A stretch of DNA of 64,000 nucleotides from Hydrogenophilales bacterium 28-61-23 (GCA_002281555.1 NCGJ01000010.1:196190-260189), one strand, 5' to 3'. Positions 8,979 to 17,717 are shown, numbered from the stretch's first letter. Numbers and translations: made by a program. The notes: a model not told the origin generated them from the sequence alone.

Positions 8979-9296
8979 ATGCAGGCGATCTGTATCCGTT
9001 TTTTTGTCCAGGAAGGCATGAAGCACGCGCACCAGCCGGTGCATGAATGGTTGTTCGAACAGGCGCGCGAACTGGGCATACCCGGCGGCACGGTGTTTCG
9101 CGCGGCGGCCGGTTTCGGCCGCCATGGCGTGCATGCAGACGCCTTTTTCGAACTCGCTGGCAAACTGCCGGAAAGCATCGAATTTTCCACCGACGAAGGC
9201 AGCATCGCGGCGCTGGTTCAACGCGCTGGCGCGGCCGGGCTGAGACTGGTTTACGTGACGCATCCGGTGCGCATGGGTGTGACCGGGGCGGATTGA
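8979..9296 (+). CDS. DUF190 family protein
   Basis: The 105-residue protein has the DUF190 pattern: IRFFVQEGMKHAHQPVHEWL at the start, ELGIPGGTVFRAAAGFGRHG in the middle (residues about 33-52), and a ferredoxin-like C-terminal strand, LRLVYVTHPVRMG. DUF190 members resemble PII-type proteins and are very often encoded next to crcB, as here (7-base gap). A regulatory role for the fluoride channel is an inference from neighbourhood only. It is cytosolic, with no membrane segment. Confidence 0.88.
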   Translation: MQAICIRFFVQEGMKHAHQPVHEWLFEQARELGIPGGTVFRAAAGFGRHGVHADAFFELAGKLPESIEFSTDEGSIAALVQRAGAAGLRLVYVTHPVRMGVTGAD

Positions 9297-9306
9297 CCGG
9301 CTGCGC

Positions 9307-10068
9307 ATGGATTTGCCCGCCGCCGATCACCTGATCCTGCTGGTCGCCTCGTTCATCGCCAACTGGTTTTCGGCCTTGTCCGGCGGCGGTGCCGGTTTGA
9401 TCCAGTTTCCGATGTTGATCTTCCTGGGCCTGCCGTTCGGCGTCGCCCTGGCGACGCACAAGGTCGCCAGCGTCTTCCTCGGCGTCGGCGCAATCTTCCG
9501 GCACATGCGGGAAAGCCATCTCGAACGCCGCTTCTCGCTGATCATTCTGGGCGCCGGACTGCCCGGCGTGGTGCTGGGCGCGGTCAGCATCCTGCATGTG
9601 CCACCGGCCGCCGCGACGCTCGCCTTGGGCGTGCTGACGCTGGGCCTGGGCCTGTATTCGGTATTCAAGCCCAAGTTGGGCATGGAATTCACGCCGAAGA
9701 ACCGAGACGGACGCGGCTTGCTGATCGGCATGGCGGGATTGTTCGCGGTCGGCTTCCTGAACGGCTCCATCACCTCCGGCACCGGCCTGTTCCTGACCAT
9801 CTGGCTGATCCGCCACTTCGGCCTCGACTACAAACGCGCCGTCGCCTACACCCTGATTCTGTGCGGCTTCATCTGGAACGGCACCGGCGCCGTCGTGCTG
9901 GGCACGATAGGCACCGTCGCCTGGGGCTGGATGCCGGCGCTGCTGGTCGGTTCCATCGTCGGCGGCTATCTGGGCAGCCACGTCGCCATCGCCAAGGGCA
10001 ATATGTGGATCAAACGCGCGTTCGAGATCACCACCATCGCAATTGGCATCAAGCTGATTTTCTTCTGA
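9307..10068 (+). CDS. TauE/SafE family sulfite/anion exporter
   Basis: This is a 253-residue polytopic membrane protein with about eight hydrophobic helices. It opens with HLILLVASFIANWFSALSGG, and a second family repeat, GLFAVGFLNGSITSGTGLF, lies near residue 143; the duplicated Gly-rich turns are typical of TauE/SafE. Members move sulfite, sulfoacetate or other organic sulfur anions. The substrate here is not indicated. It starts 10 bases after the DUF190 gene and ends the crcB run. Confidence 0.88.
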   Translation: MDLPAADHLILLVASFIANWFSALSGGGAGLIQFPMLIFLGLPFGVALATHKVASVFLGVGAIFRHMRESHLERRFSLIILGAGLPGVVLGAVSILHVPPAAATLALGVLTLGLGLYSVFKPKLGMEFTPKNRDGRGLLIGMAGLFAVGFLNGSITSGTGLFLTIWLIRHFGLDYKRAVAYTLILCGFIWNGTGAVVLGTIGTVAWGWMPALLVGSIVGGYLGSHVAIAKGNMWIKRAFEITTIAIGIKLIFF

Positions 10069-10155
10069 GCCGGCAGCGCAGATCGCGCGGACGCCGGATG
10101 CCGCTCACCATGTAAGAGTGGGCTTGCCCGAGCGGATGCTCCTGCCAATCCGCTC

Positions 10156-10189
10156 AATGACAAAGGCAGCTTGCGCGGCCTTTGTCATT
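10156..10189. terminator. 12-bp inverted repeat at a convergent junction
   Basis: The arms aatgacaaaggc (10156-10167) and its exact complement gcctttgtcatt (10178-10189) enclose a 10-base loop. It lies between the plus-strand exporter and a minus-strand gene whose stop codon is inside the right arm. No T-run follows on either strand, so it may be a weak bidirectional terminator or an inserted palindromic element. Confidence 0.5.
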
Positions 10190-10397
10190 CCCGCTCTATG
10201 ATGTTGCTCCCAGTGTGGACAAACAAGTCCTTCTCGTCGCCGTAATTCGTGCCTGGATATTCACTGTTCAAATATGCATCGGCGCTGGGCGCCAGTTGAT
10301 GCTCCGCCGCGATGGCTGGGCCGCAGGTCAGGCCAAGACAGAGCACGGCAAGAGTGGAGAGCGGGATTGGTCGATGGGTGTCTGTTTGCAAATTCAA
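10185..10397 (-). pseudogene. truncated DNRLRE-type exported protein
   Basis: The frame encodes a 70-residue protein with a signal peptide (cleavage about PAIAA-E) followed by PSADAYLNSEYPGTNYG. This is the opening motif of DNRLRE-domain proteins, in which a beta-rich domain of at least 150 residues normally follows. Here the frame stops after GSNIIERE, inside a 12-bp inverted repeat, and nothing recognisable continues downstream. Related proteins often end in a PEP-CTERM tail, which is absent. It lies 51 bases downstream of a PEP-CTERM gene on the same strand. I read it as a 3'-truncated gene; expression of a short peptide cannot be excluded. Confidence 0.6.
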
Positions 10398-10448
10398 CTC
10401 CGGAAAAACTGCATCAGATGGGTGAAGGTGCTCATTTGGGGGGCGATA

Positions 10449-11369
10449 TCAAGCATGAGAGTGTCGGCGCATCCGCCACCCCAGCAACCCCAAGCCCGCC
10501 AGCAGCGTCGCCCAGGTTTCGGGTTCGGGAACGACACCGACCACGTCCGCATAGTTCGTGCCGATGCGGATTTCGTCGATCAGCCCACCGGAGCCGCTAT
10601 CCGAGCCGCTGCGTGCCACTGTCAGATTGAGATTCGACACAGTGTAGGTGCCGATCTTGTAGCTGCCGACGGCGTCGCTCTCCCCGGCAATAAATGTCCA
10701 GCTTGGTTCGAGGTTCGGCACAGGGTTTGCCGCTGCATAGACCTCGAAACGATATCTGCCGGTTGCATCCATCGGTGTGATGACGTACTTGGCGACCACC
10801 TGCACTGTTTGTCCTGGCGAATAGTCGGCCAGTTTCCAATCCCCGTATTGAGTGCCCACGCCCTCCGCGAAGACCTGATAGTCGCGCGCGGCATGCTTGA
10901 TGCCGATGGAAAAATAGCGATCGGCGCCGGTTGCAAAATCAATGGGGATGCCCACTTTTACCCAAACCCCCAGTACTGAGTCTTCCGGGGTGGGGAAATC
11001 ATTCGAGTTGAACAGGGCGGATACATAAAAGGTATTGACGCCAATTCCGCTGACGGAGCCGAAGTCGGTCAGATTTTTGGTCGCCGTATAGGGTACTGCG
11101 GCGCCGCCCACCATTTGGTAATACATATAGGCGGCATTACCCGCCGATAGTTGTCCGGCGACGCTGAGCCCGGGCCCCTGGATCTCGGCGGTTTTGCTTC
11201 CTGGATTGGACGCGGTAAAAATAGGTTCGGCGGTGATTGAATAACCGTTGTAGCCTTCAAGCTGGGTCCCCGCCGTTGCATCGAAACCGTCGTAGAAGAT
11301 CGAGTCGGCCTGCACTGGCGAACCCGAGATGAGCAAGGCACTCAGGGCGAAAGGTATGGTCTGCTTCAT
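10449..11369 (-). CDS. PEP-CTERM sorting-domain protein
   Basis: The 306-residue exported protein has a signal peptide (MKQTIPFALSALLISGSPVQA), a beta-rich middle (SIFYDGFDATAGTQLEGYNG onward, concanavalin-like in feel but not assigned), and a C-terminal VVPEPETWATLLAGLGLLG helix followed by WRMRRHSHA. That tripartite tail is the PEP-CTERM signal recognised by exosortase/EpsH systems for delivery to the envelope or matrix. The start is supported by AGGAGAG at 5 bases. It is 47 bases downstream of another PEP-CTERM gene. Confidence 0.88.
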   Translation of the reverse strand: MKQTIPFALSALLISGSPVQADSIFYDGFDATAGTQLEGYNGYSITAEPIFTASNPGSKTAEIQGPGLSVAGQLSAGNAAYMYYQMVGGAAVPYTATKNLTDFGSVSGIGVNTFYVSALFNSNDFPTPEDSVLGVWVKVGIPIDFATGADRYFSIGIKHAARDYQVFAEGVGTQYGDWKLADYSPGQTVQVVAKYVITPMDATGRYRFEVYAAANPVPNLEPSWTFIAGESDAVGSYKIGTYTVSNLNLTVARSGSDSGSGGLIDEIRIGTNYADVVGVVPEPETWATLLAGLGLLGWRMRRHSHA

Positions 11370-11416
11370 GAAACTCTCCTGTTTGTTGATCAGAAAATCG
11401 TTCAATTCAACTCAGT

Positions 11417-12124
11417 TCAGGTGCGGCGGTTGAATACATATCCTCGCCTTGCCATCAATCCAACTAATCCAAAACCGGCCAGCAACATTGCCCAGGTTTC
11501 TGGCTCGGGCACAGCTACTGGCGAAACGACGCTGCGGAAAACCACGTACTTGCCGTCTGAGCTGCTGTTCCAGTCATTCCAGGCGCCGTCATGCCAGATG
11601 TAGGCAGCAGTGGCGCTTACGCCAGGGATGGTGCCCCAGGTCGGGTTGTTCGAATTGGGGGTTTGCGCGCTTGGAGCAGACCAGTTGGCGGTCGCGATCA
11701 GAGAGCCCAGGTCGGCGGTGGTGATGGGCGTGGCGCCGTTCGGAACGAACTGGTTGGTATTGTCTGGCACGTAGTATTCCCAGCTTGCCAGGTCGGACAC
11801 GATCAAGCCGCTTTCCCAGTTGAAGTTGCCCAGGAACATCTGAGGCCCGCCATCGTCCCAGGCGACGACGTAAAGCCGATCTCCGGCAGCGACATTGAAA
11901 TGCCATGTCTCAGGAAAGCTGAAGTTGTAGATGCCTGGATTGCCACTATCACCGATTTCATTGCGTCCGACGTAGGCGAGACCGGAACCGTCAGGTTGGC
12001 CGGCATAGAGGGCGTAATGGTTATCGGCTGTCAGCGTGCCGGTTATGTTCACCGCTTGCGCGGGTAGATTGCAGAGTCCCAGCGCTAGACAGAGGCTGAC
12101 GCGCGGGAGATTTTTTCGGCTCAT
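11417..12124 (-). CDS. PEP-CTERM sorting-domain protein
   Basis: The 235-residue protein starts MSRKNLPRVSLCLALGLC, a signal peptide ending about PAQA, and is preceded by AAGGAG. The mature part begins VNITGTLTADNHYALYAGQ, is rich in Trp, Asp and Gly, and contains DDGGPQMFLGNFNW. That pattern recurs in short PEP-CTERM proteins of unknown function. The tail is VPEPETWAMLLAGFGLVG plus LMARRGYVFNRRT. It is the first gene of a three-gene minus-strand run with an AT-rich region upstream. Confidence 0.87.
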   Translation of the reverse strand: MSRKNLPRVSLCLALGLCNLPAQAVNITGTLTADNHYALYAGQPDGSGLAYVGRNEIGDSGNPGIYNFSFPETWHFNVAAGDRLYVVAWDDGGPQMFLGNFNWESGLIVSDLASWEYYVPDNTNQFVPNGATPITTADLGSLIATANWSAPSAQTPNSNNPTWGTIPGVSATAAYIWHDGAWNDWNSSSDGKYVVFRSVVSPVAVPEPETWAMLLAGFGLVGLMARRGYVFNRRT

Positions 12125-12450
12125 TGCAAGGCTCCTTTTTCGTGGTTGATCAGGTTGATCAGTTTCTTCAAGGCTTACTTTGAGAGCGTTCAAGAATCGT
12201 TACTCAGAAAAGCGAACTCTAGGCGTTTAACTCCGTTTATATAATGTTAACTCTTAAGCAATATTCATACCTTGTGTGCTCAGATTGTTTATGCGTTTGA
12301 TTTACAGAGCATTTCAATTTATGAATATCCAAGTGAATTTGTCTGGATGTAAAAAAATACGACAAATTCTGCTTTGGCAGATTTGACATGCGACTGCGGT
12401 ATACGAACGGGCCTTGTCGTGTTGCTTTGCGGAGTAATTGGGGGCGCACC
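12125..12450. other. AT-rich intergenic region, putative PEP-CTERM promoter
   Basis: There is no convincing gene here; the frames present give Ser/Arg-rich or random-looking peptides. Base composition is clearly more AT-rich than the surroundings (for example tttatataatgttaactctt around 12235), which fits a promoter region for the minus-strand PEP-CTERM run. I looked for a sigma54 -24/-12 pair, as reported for some PEP-CTERM genes, and did not find a good match. Confidence 0.4.
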
Positions 12451-12645
12451 ACGGTTGATGCACCGCTGTTTCGCATCACGGTTGACCCGACCTCTGGGAA
12501 TGGGCTAATGAAAATTTGCCAGATTCAGGTCGACAAGATCATGACCATCCGGCAGGAAAGAATCGGAGAGGTTATCGGTCAGTTAGATGAAGATGCCTTG
12601 ATCGGGATAAATCGCGCACTGGCGGTTTGGATTGGAATCGCATGA
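12451..12645 (+). pseudogene. MazF/PemK toxin remnant, C-terminal part only
   Basis: About 64 codons match the C-terminal half of MazF-type endoribonuclease toxins: APLFRITVDPTSGNGL, then CQIQVDKIMTIRQERIG, then VIGQLDEDALIGINRALAVW and a short Gly-rich tail. The N-terminal half, with the family's GEIW and RP-type motifs, is missing; the codons upstream do not resemble it. There is no antitoxin gene next to it. I infer a decayed toxin-antitoxin module whose 5' part was deleted. Confidence 0.65.
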
Positions 12646-12869
12646 GGACACGCAATAGAAAGAGGCGTCACCCAATCTATGCGAATGAATTCACTTCGAT
12701 TAATTAGCCCGCGTGTTGCGGCTGAAAAACATGCCAGCATGTCTGTGTGGCTGAAGGGGATGGGTAAGGCACTTCGTTCATGTTCGTGGGGATCCAGACC
12801 CCGACTCGTGTTATTAACAAAATCAATAAGTTGGCGATAGTTCTGAGCGATCCATAGCCTGTCCGCCGC

Positions 12870-12875
12870 TATAAT
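12870..12875 (+). promoter_or_regulatory. perfect -10 hexamer just before dbpA
   Basis: TATAAT lies 5 bases before the dbpA ATG at 12881, with no clear -35 at the usual spacing. If used, transcription would begin at or next to the ATG and give a leaderless message. It may also be chance. Confidence 0.35.
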
Positions 12876-12880
12876 CCGGC

Positions 12881-14359
12881 ATGCCCGAACAAAACTCCCC
12901 CACGCCAGAAGCCGCGCCCGCGCCCTTTGATGTACTGCCACTGGCGCCCGCCGTGCTGGCCAATCTGGGCCAGCTCGGCTACCACAACATGACGCCGATC
13001 CAGGCCGCCAGTCTGCCGATTTCGCTCGATGGCCACGATCTGATCGCGCAGGCCAAGACCGGTAGCGGCAAGACCGCTGCATTCGGTTTGCCCGTGCTGG
13101 CCAATCTGAATGTGCTGCGCTTCGGCGTGCAGGCCATGGTGCTGTGCCCGACGCGCGAGCTGGCCGATCAGGTCACCCAGGAACTGCGCCGGCTGGCGCG
13201 CTGCGAGGACAACATCAAGATTCTGGCCTTGGTCGGCGGCTCGCCGATGCGTCCGCAAATGATCAGCCTGGAACACGGCGCGCACATTGTCGTCGGCACG
13301 CCAGGTCGGATCATGGACCATCTGCAGCGTGGCAGCCTGGACCTGGACGCGCTCAACACGCTGGTGCTTGACGAGGCCGACCGCATGCTGGACATGGGTT
13401 TCTACGGCGAGATTTTTGCCATCGCCAAACTGTGCCCGAAAAAACGCCAGACGCTGCTGTTTTCCGCCACCTTCCCGGCGGAAATCGGCGAATTGAGCAA
13501 ACGTTTCATGCACCAGCCGCAAGAAGTGAAACTGCCGGAGCAGCATGCCAGCGACAAGATACGCCAGCGTTTCTATCAAGTTGAAAAGGACCAGCGCCTG
13601 CAGGCGGTGGCGCTGTTGCTGAACCACTTTCGCCCGGTCAGCACGCTGGCCTTCTGCAACACCCGCCAGCAATGCCGCGATTTGCTGCAAGTCCTGCGCC
13701 AGCAGGGTTTCTATGCGCTGGCCTTGCACGGCGAGCTGGAGCAGCGCGAGCGCGACCAGGTGCTGATCCAGTTCGCCAACCGCAGTTGCTCTGTGCTGGT
13801 GGCGACCGATGTCGCCGCGCGCGGGCTGGACATCGACAAACTGGAAGCGGTCATCAACGTCGATGTGACGCCCGACCCGGAGGTCTACATCCACCGCATC
13901 GGCCGCACCGGCCGGGTCGATCAGGACGGCTGGGCGCTCAGCCTGGCCAGCGAAAACCAGATGAAACGGGTCGATGCCATCGCCAAGGAAGTCGGTACCG
14001 AGGTCGAATGGCATTCGCTCGATGAACTGGAGCCGGCCAGCAAGAAACCGCTGCTACCGCCGATGGCCACGCTGCAGATACTTGGCGGCCGCAAAGAGAA
14101 AATCCGCCCCGGCGACGTGCTCGGCGCGCTCACCGGCGAGGCCGGTTTCACCAGCGCCCAGGTCGGCAAGATCACCGTCACCGAAACCACCACTTATGTT
14201 GCGGTGGATCGCCGCATCGCCCACGAAGCCCAGCGCCGGCTGGCCGAGGGCAAGGTCAAGGGCAAGAGCGTCAAAGTGCGGATTCTGGAAGTCGGCGGCG
14301 ATGAGCAACAGCGGCAACCGCGCGAGTACGTGCCGGCGGTGAAGCGACGGGATGGCTGA
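12881..14359 (+). CDS. dbpA: ATP-dependent RNA helicase DbpA
   Basis: DbpA acts on 23S rRNA hairpin 92 during 50S assembly. The 492-residue protein has the Q-motif region, Walker A AKTGSGKTAAF near residue 63, VLDEADRMLDMGF near 164, SAT near 197, and HRIGRTGR near 339. The C-terminal RRM-like specificity domain follows from about residue 395 (TLQILGGRKEKIRPGDVLGA) to KGKSVKVRIL. The N-terminus is about ten residues longer than in E. coli. No ribosome site is seen upstream (see the -10 hexamer). Downstream genes are unrelated. Confidence 0.95.
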   Translation: MPEQNSPTPEAAPAPFDVLPLAPAVLANLGQLGYHNMTPIQAASLPISLDGHDLIAQAKTGSGKTAAFGLPVLANLNVLRFGVQAMVLCPTRELADQVTQELRRLARCEDNIKILALVGGSPMRPQMISLEHGAHIVVGTPGRIMDHLQRGSLDLDALNTLVLDEADRMLDMGFYGEIFAIAKLCPKKRQTLLFSATFPAEIGELSKRFMHQPQEVKLPEQHASDKIRQRFYQVEKDQRLQAVALLLNHFRPVSTLAFCNTRQQCRDLLQVLRQQGFYALALHGELEQRERDQVLIQFANRSCSVLVATDVAARGLDIDKLEAVINVDVTPDPEVYIHRIGRTGRVDQDGWALSLASENQMKRVDAIAKEVGTEVEWHSLDELEPASKKPLLPPMATLQILGGRKEKIRPGDVLGALTGEAGFTSAQVGKITVTETTTYVAVDRRIAHEAQRRLAEGKVKGKSVKVRILEVGGDEQQRQPREYVPAVKRRDG

Positions 14360-14463
14360 TCGGGCATTGGAAATCAGCCTCGAAAGGAACCAGATCGGAT
14401 TTTTCGCGACCAAGCTGCTGGTTCGGACGTCCTGTCCGGAGCCGATGATTGAGGAGATTCCCG

Positions 14464-15021
14464 ATGTCCAAACATTTGAGCATTACTTTTGCCCGCGCTT
14501 TATCCGCATTCGCGCTGACTCTGGCCATGGCAAGCCCGGCTTCGGCCGGCCAGTGTGACTGCCACGGCCGATATCCAGCCATGCCAGGCGCTTATGGCTG
14601 CCCCTACATGCCGGCTGGCCCGGGCTACGGGCGGGGCCCGGCTTGCGATTATCCCCACGCCCCCGCACAGGATGCCGCGCCGATGGTCGGCAAGGCCCTG
14701 GGTGTCATGGTCAGCGATCTTTCCGATGCGCGTCTCGATGAACTCGGCCTGGGCTACGGCATTGAAGTCAAAAGCGTGCAGCCGGACACCGCCGCGGCAG
14801 CGGCCGGCATCAAGGCTGGCGATCTGATCCTGGAATTCGCCGGCAAACCGGTCACTTCGGCTGAGCGGCTGCGTTGGCTGGTGCGCAAGGCGGAGGCGGG
14901 CAAGAGTCAGGAAATCAAGCTGATGCGCGACGGCAAGCCGATCAGCGTCAATGCCACGCTGAACGATGCCGAAGCCAAAACCAAGTGCATGAACGGGGAA
15001 ACGAAAGCCAATGGCGGTTGA
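14464..15021 (+). CDS. exported PDZ-domain protein
   Basis: The 185-residue protein has a signal peptide (cleavage about SPASA-G) and a Cys/Gly/Pro/Tyr-rich linker with CDCHGRYPAMPGAYGCPYM, perhaps metal-binding. A PDZ domain follows from about residue 78 (LGVMVSDLSD) with the carboxylate-loop region GLGYGIEVKSVQPDTAA and AGDLILEFAGKPV. It lacks a protease domain, so it is a periplasmic binding or scaffold protein rather than a DegP. I chose this start because GAGGAG precedes it; the in-frame ATG at 14449 would overlap that site. Confidence 0.8.
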   Translation: MSKHLSITFARALSAFALTLAMASPASAGQCDCHGRYPAMPGAYGCPYMPAGPGYGRGPACDYPHAPAQDAAPMVGKALGVMVSDLSDARLDELGLGYGIEVKSVQPDTAAAAAGIKAGDLILEFAGKPVTSAERLRWLVRKAEAGKSQEIKLMRDGKPISVNATLNDAEAKTKCMNGETKANGG

Positions 15022-15132
15022 ACCGGCGAATTGGATCGGTTGCGCATTCGGTCACGTTATCGTCCAGGCAAGCGTTTTCGAGGGGAGGGGGCGGTGGTAT
15101 CCTGCCCGCTCTCCCGCATCGCAGCACATCCC

Positions 15133-15552
15133 ATGACTTCTATTGCCGCTCGTAACGAAGTGGAACGCCTTTTTTCCGAGATGGAACAGGGCAATCTGGA
15201 CCCGGAAACTTTCGCGCGCCAGTTGCTTGACCATCAGGTGTTCATGCCGATCAAGGATGAAAAACATCAGATCGCCGGTTTTCAACTTTCCACCAAGGCC
15301 GACCCGCTGGTGATCGAAGATGAGGAAGGCAACCGGATATTCATCGCCTTTTCCTCGCCCGAACGGGCCAAGGAATTCACCGCAGAATTTCCCGGTTACA
15401 GCGGCGGCTTGCTGACCGAAGTGTCGTGGATTGTGCAACGCATGGGCGCCGACATGGGCTTGTCGATCAATCCCGGCCAGGAATCGGGTTTCGATTTCGA
15501 CGCCGACATGGTTTCCATGCTGGCCTCGCTATTGCCGGAGCAGGATCAGTGA
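15133..15552 (+). CDS. SseB-family protein
   Basis: The 139-residue cytosolic protein matches the N-terminal SseB-like domain: NEVERLFSEMEQGNLDPETF, then FMPIKDEK, then ADPLVIEDEEGNRIFIAFSS, and an acidic C-terminus. The domain is widespread and its biochemical role is unclear; the name comes from a sulfurtransferase-serine locus. The next gene overlaps its stop in GTGA, so the two are probably translated together. Confidence 0.72.
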   Translation: MTSIAARNEVERLFSEMEQGNLDPETFARQLLDHQVFMPIKDEKHQIAGFQLSTKADPLVIEDEEGNRIFIAFSSPERAKEFTAEFPGYSGGLLTEVSWIVQRMGADMGLSINPGQESGFDFDADMVSMLASLLPEQDQ

Positions 15553-16082
15553 CGACACGCCAGGTCGGCGAGGTCTACAGCCCGGATCACGCCCGCTACG
15601 ACGAGGGCGCGCGCTATGCCTACACCGCCGGCGCGCATGAACTGGTGCTGTTCTGGAGCGGCCCGACGCCGGCCGAGGTCGAGGGTTTTCGGGTGCGGCC
15701 GATGGAAGTCGCCTTGTTCACGCACGGCCCGGCGGCGTTTCTGCTCTACAAGATCAAGGATGTGTGCGAATGGTCCGACGTCGCTTTCAACATTCATCTG
15801 ATTCCGGAAGCGATGCGTGAATTGCCGGTTGAAACGGCGGGTGATCGCGCGCGATTCAAGATGATTCTGGTCGACGCGGAAGATGGCGTGATTCGGGCCA
15901 AACGCATCGTTTCGCTCGACAAGGTGATGACCCAGGCGATCAAACACACCATGCACGAACAGCTTGCCGGGCAGTTCAACCGCTTCATCTACGATGCCGC
16001 CGTGCAAGAGGTTTACGGCCGCTATGCCGATAGCGACGCTTTGGCCGGTGTCGCCGAAGTGGTCGAACCCGCGCTGGGTTGA
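15549..16082 (+). CDS. hypothetical protein coupled to the SseB-like gene
   Basis: I do not recognise this 177-residue family. The GTG start is inferred from the GTGA overlap with the preceding stop. The sequence has a strand-rich first half (HELVLFWSGPTPAEVEGFRV, then EVALFTHGPAAFLLYKIK) and a helical second half (KVMTQAIKHTMHEQLAGQFN), with no signal peptide or membrane segment. It is probably a cytosolic protein acting with its SseB-like neighbour; this is inference from the overlap alone. Confidence 0.7.
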   Translation: MTTRQVGEVYSPDHARYDEGARYAYTAGAHELVLFWSGPTPAEVEGFRVRPMEVALFTHGPAAFLLYKIKDVCEWSDVAFNIHLIPEAMRELPVETAGDRARFKMILVDAEDGVIRAKRIVSLDKVMTQAIKHTMHEQLAGQFNRFIYDAAVQEVYGRYADSDALAGVAEVVEPALG

Positions 16083-16096
16083 GGTCGGTCGCCTGA

Positions 16097-17518
16097 ATGT
16101 TGCAGCCCGAGATACTGGCCGAATTCCAGACACTGTTGAGCGTCGACCGCGTTTACGCGGATGCCGAAACCCTGGCGCTCTACGCCAGCGACGAAACCCC
16201 GAGATACTGCCTGCCCGACGCGGTGCTGTTTCCCGCCAGCCATGACGATGTGCTCGCCATCGTGCGCCTGGCCAACCGGCATCGTCTGGCCTTGGTGGCG
16301 CGTGGCGCGGGTTCCGGCAACGTCGGCGGCGCGCTGCCGGTCACCGGCAGTCTGGTGGTCAGCTTCGAATGCATGAAACGTATCGTCGAGTTCGACCCGG
16401 CCAATCGGCTGATCGTGGTCGAGCCGGGCGTGGTGACCGATGACATCGACGCCATCGCCAATAGCGTCGGGCTGATGTACGCGCCCGATCCCGGCTCCGG
16501 CGCGTACTGCCGGATCGGCGGCAACCTTGCGATGAACGCCGCCGGGCCGCGCTGCGTCAAATACGGCGCGACCCGCGATCATGTGCTCGGCTTGCGCGCG
16601 GTGACCGGCGCTGGCCAGGAGATCCGGGTCGGCGGCCGCACCACCAAATACGCCACCGCTTACGATCTGACCCGTTTGCTGGTCGGTTCCGAAGGCACGC
16701 TGGCGCTGATTACCGAAGTCACTTTGAAGCTGATCCCGGCGCCGGAGCGCGTCGCCACGTTGCGCGTCTGTTTTTCCAGCAATGCGGCGGCCTGCGCCGC
16801 GGTCAGCCGGATCATGGGCAACCCGGAGAAAAACCCCGCCGCGCAGTCCGTCGTGCCGAGCGCGCTGGAATTCATGGATCGCCGCGCAATCGAGGCGATC
16901 AGCGAATACGGCGGCGAATACGGCGCGGCGGAGGGCCTGCCGGCCGGCACGCAAGCCATTTTGATGGTCGAAGCCGATGGCGCGGCGGCCGATGTGCCGC
17001 GCCAGATCGCGGCGCTGGAAGCCGCCTTGGCCGGCGATGGCCTGCTCGAAATCCAGAGCGGCTTTACCGCCGCCGAAATCGCCAACTTGTGGGTCGCGCG
17101 CAAATCGTTGTCGCACGCGGTGAAAAAAATCGCGCCGCTGAAAATCAACGAAGACGTGGTCGTGCCGGTGGCGCGTCTGGCCAATCTGGTCAACGCCATC
17201 GACGCGCTGGGCAAGCATCATCGCGTGCCCATCGTCAGCTTCGGCCATGCCGGCAACGGCAATCTGCACGTCAATTTGATGGTACATGCCGACGATGCCG
17301 AAGAAATGGCGTGCGCCCGCGCCTGCCGGGATGCGTTGATCGAAGCCGTGCTGGGCCTGGGCGGCAGTCTGTCCGGCGAACACGGCATCGGCAGCGAGAA
17401 GCGCGCTTATATCGAACGCGAACTCGATGCTTCCACCCTGGCGCTGATGCAGGCGGTGAAGGCGCTGTTCGATCCGCAGGGCTTGCTCAATCCGGGCAAG
17501 AAGTTGCCGGACGCGTGA
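16097..17518 (+). CDS. glcD: FAD-linked oxidase, GlcD-type
   Basis: The 473-residue protein has the FAD_binding_4 layout (PASHDDVLAIVRLANRH near residue 50, ARGAGSGNVGGALP near 70, GLMYAPDPGSGAYCRIGGN near 125) and the C-terminal FAD-oxidase domain with VSFGHAGNGNLHVNLM near 380 and LSGEHGIGSEKR near 428. The family oxidises 2-hydroxy acids such as glycolate or D-lactate. glcE and glcF are not adjacent, so it may be a stand-alone D-lactate or D-2-hydroxyglutarate-type dehydrogenase. It starts 14 bases after the preceding gene. Confidence 0.88.
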   Translation: MLQPEILAEFQTLLSVDRVYADAETLALYASDETPRYCLPDAVLFPASHDDVLAIVRLANRHRLALVARGAGSGNVGGALPVTGSLVVSFECMKRIVEFDPANRLIVVEPGVVTDDIDAIANSVGLMYAPDPGSGAYCRIGGNLAMNAAGPRCVKYGATRDHVLGLRAVTGAGQEIRVGGRTTKYATAYDLTRLLVGSEGTLALITEVTLKLIPAPERVATLRVCFSSNAAACAAVSRIMGNPEKNPAAQSVVPSALEFMDRRAIEAISEYGGEYGAAEGLPAGTQAILMVEADGAAADVPRQIAALEAALAGDGLLEIQSGFTAAEIANLWVARKSLSHAVKKIAPLKINEDVVVPVARLANLVNAIDALGKHHRVPIVSFGHAGNGNLHVNLMVHADDAEEMACARACRDALIEAVLGLGGSLSGEHGIGSEKRAYIERELDASTLALMQAVKALFDPQGLLNPGKKLPDA

Positions 17519-17538
17519 TTCCGCATCGACCGTAACCG

Positions 17539-17567
17539 CGCCGGATTCCGGCAAGGCAAATCCGGCG
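17539..17567 (+). terminator. 9-bp hairpin after the GlcD-type gene
   Basis: CGCCGGATT and its complement AATCCGGCG flank an 11-base loop, 21 bases after the stop codon. The stem is GC-rich but no T-run follows, so intrinsic termination is uncertain. Confidence 0.4.
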
Positions 17568-17717
17568 TGAAGCAAGTTGGACGAAGGTTTGCGGTGCTGC
17601 AAACGTATGAAGATACCTCGATGCGCCAGCGGAAAACGCCACCAGCGTCGCCATGGTCACAATTCCACAACATCCGAACATTACTGTGCCGAGTCGGCAA
17701 CCAAATGGAGCGGAGCT

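Noticed and set aside
10182-10979. Plus-strand 265-codon frame over the PEP-CTERM gene
   Set aside because: Antisense to a gene with signal peptide and PEP-CTERM tail; no family features.
12237-12479. Minus-strand 80-codon frame upstream of the PEP-CTERM run
   Set aside because: No ribosome site, no family pattern, and it covers an AT-rich promoter region and the MazF remnant on the other strand.
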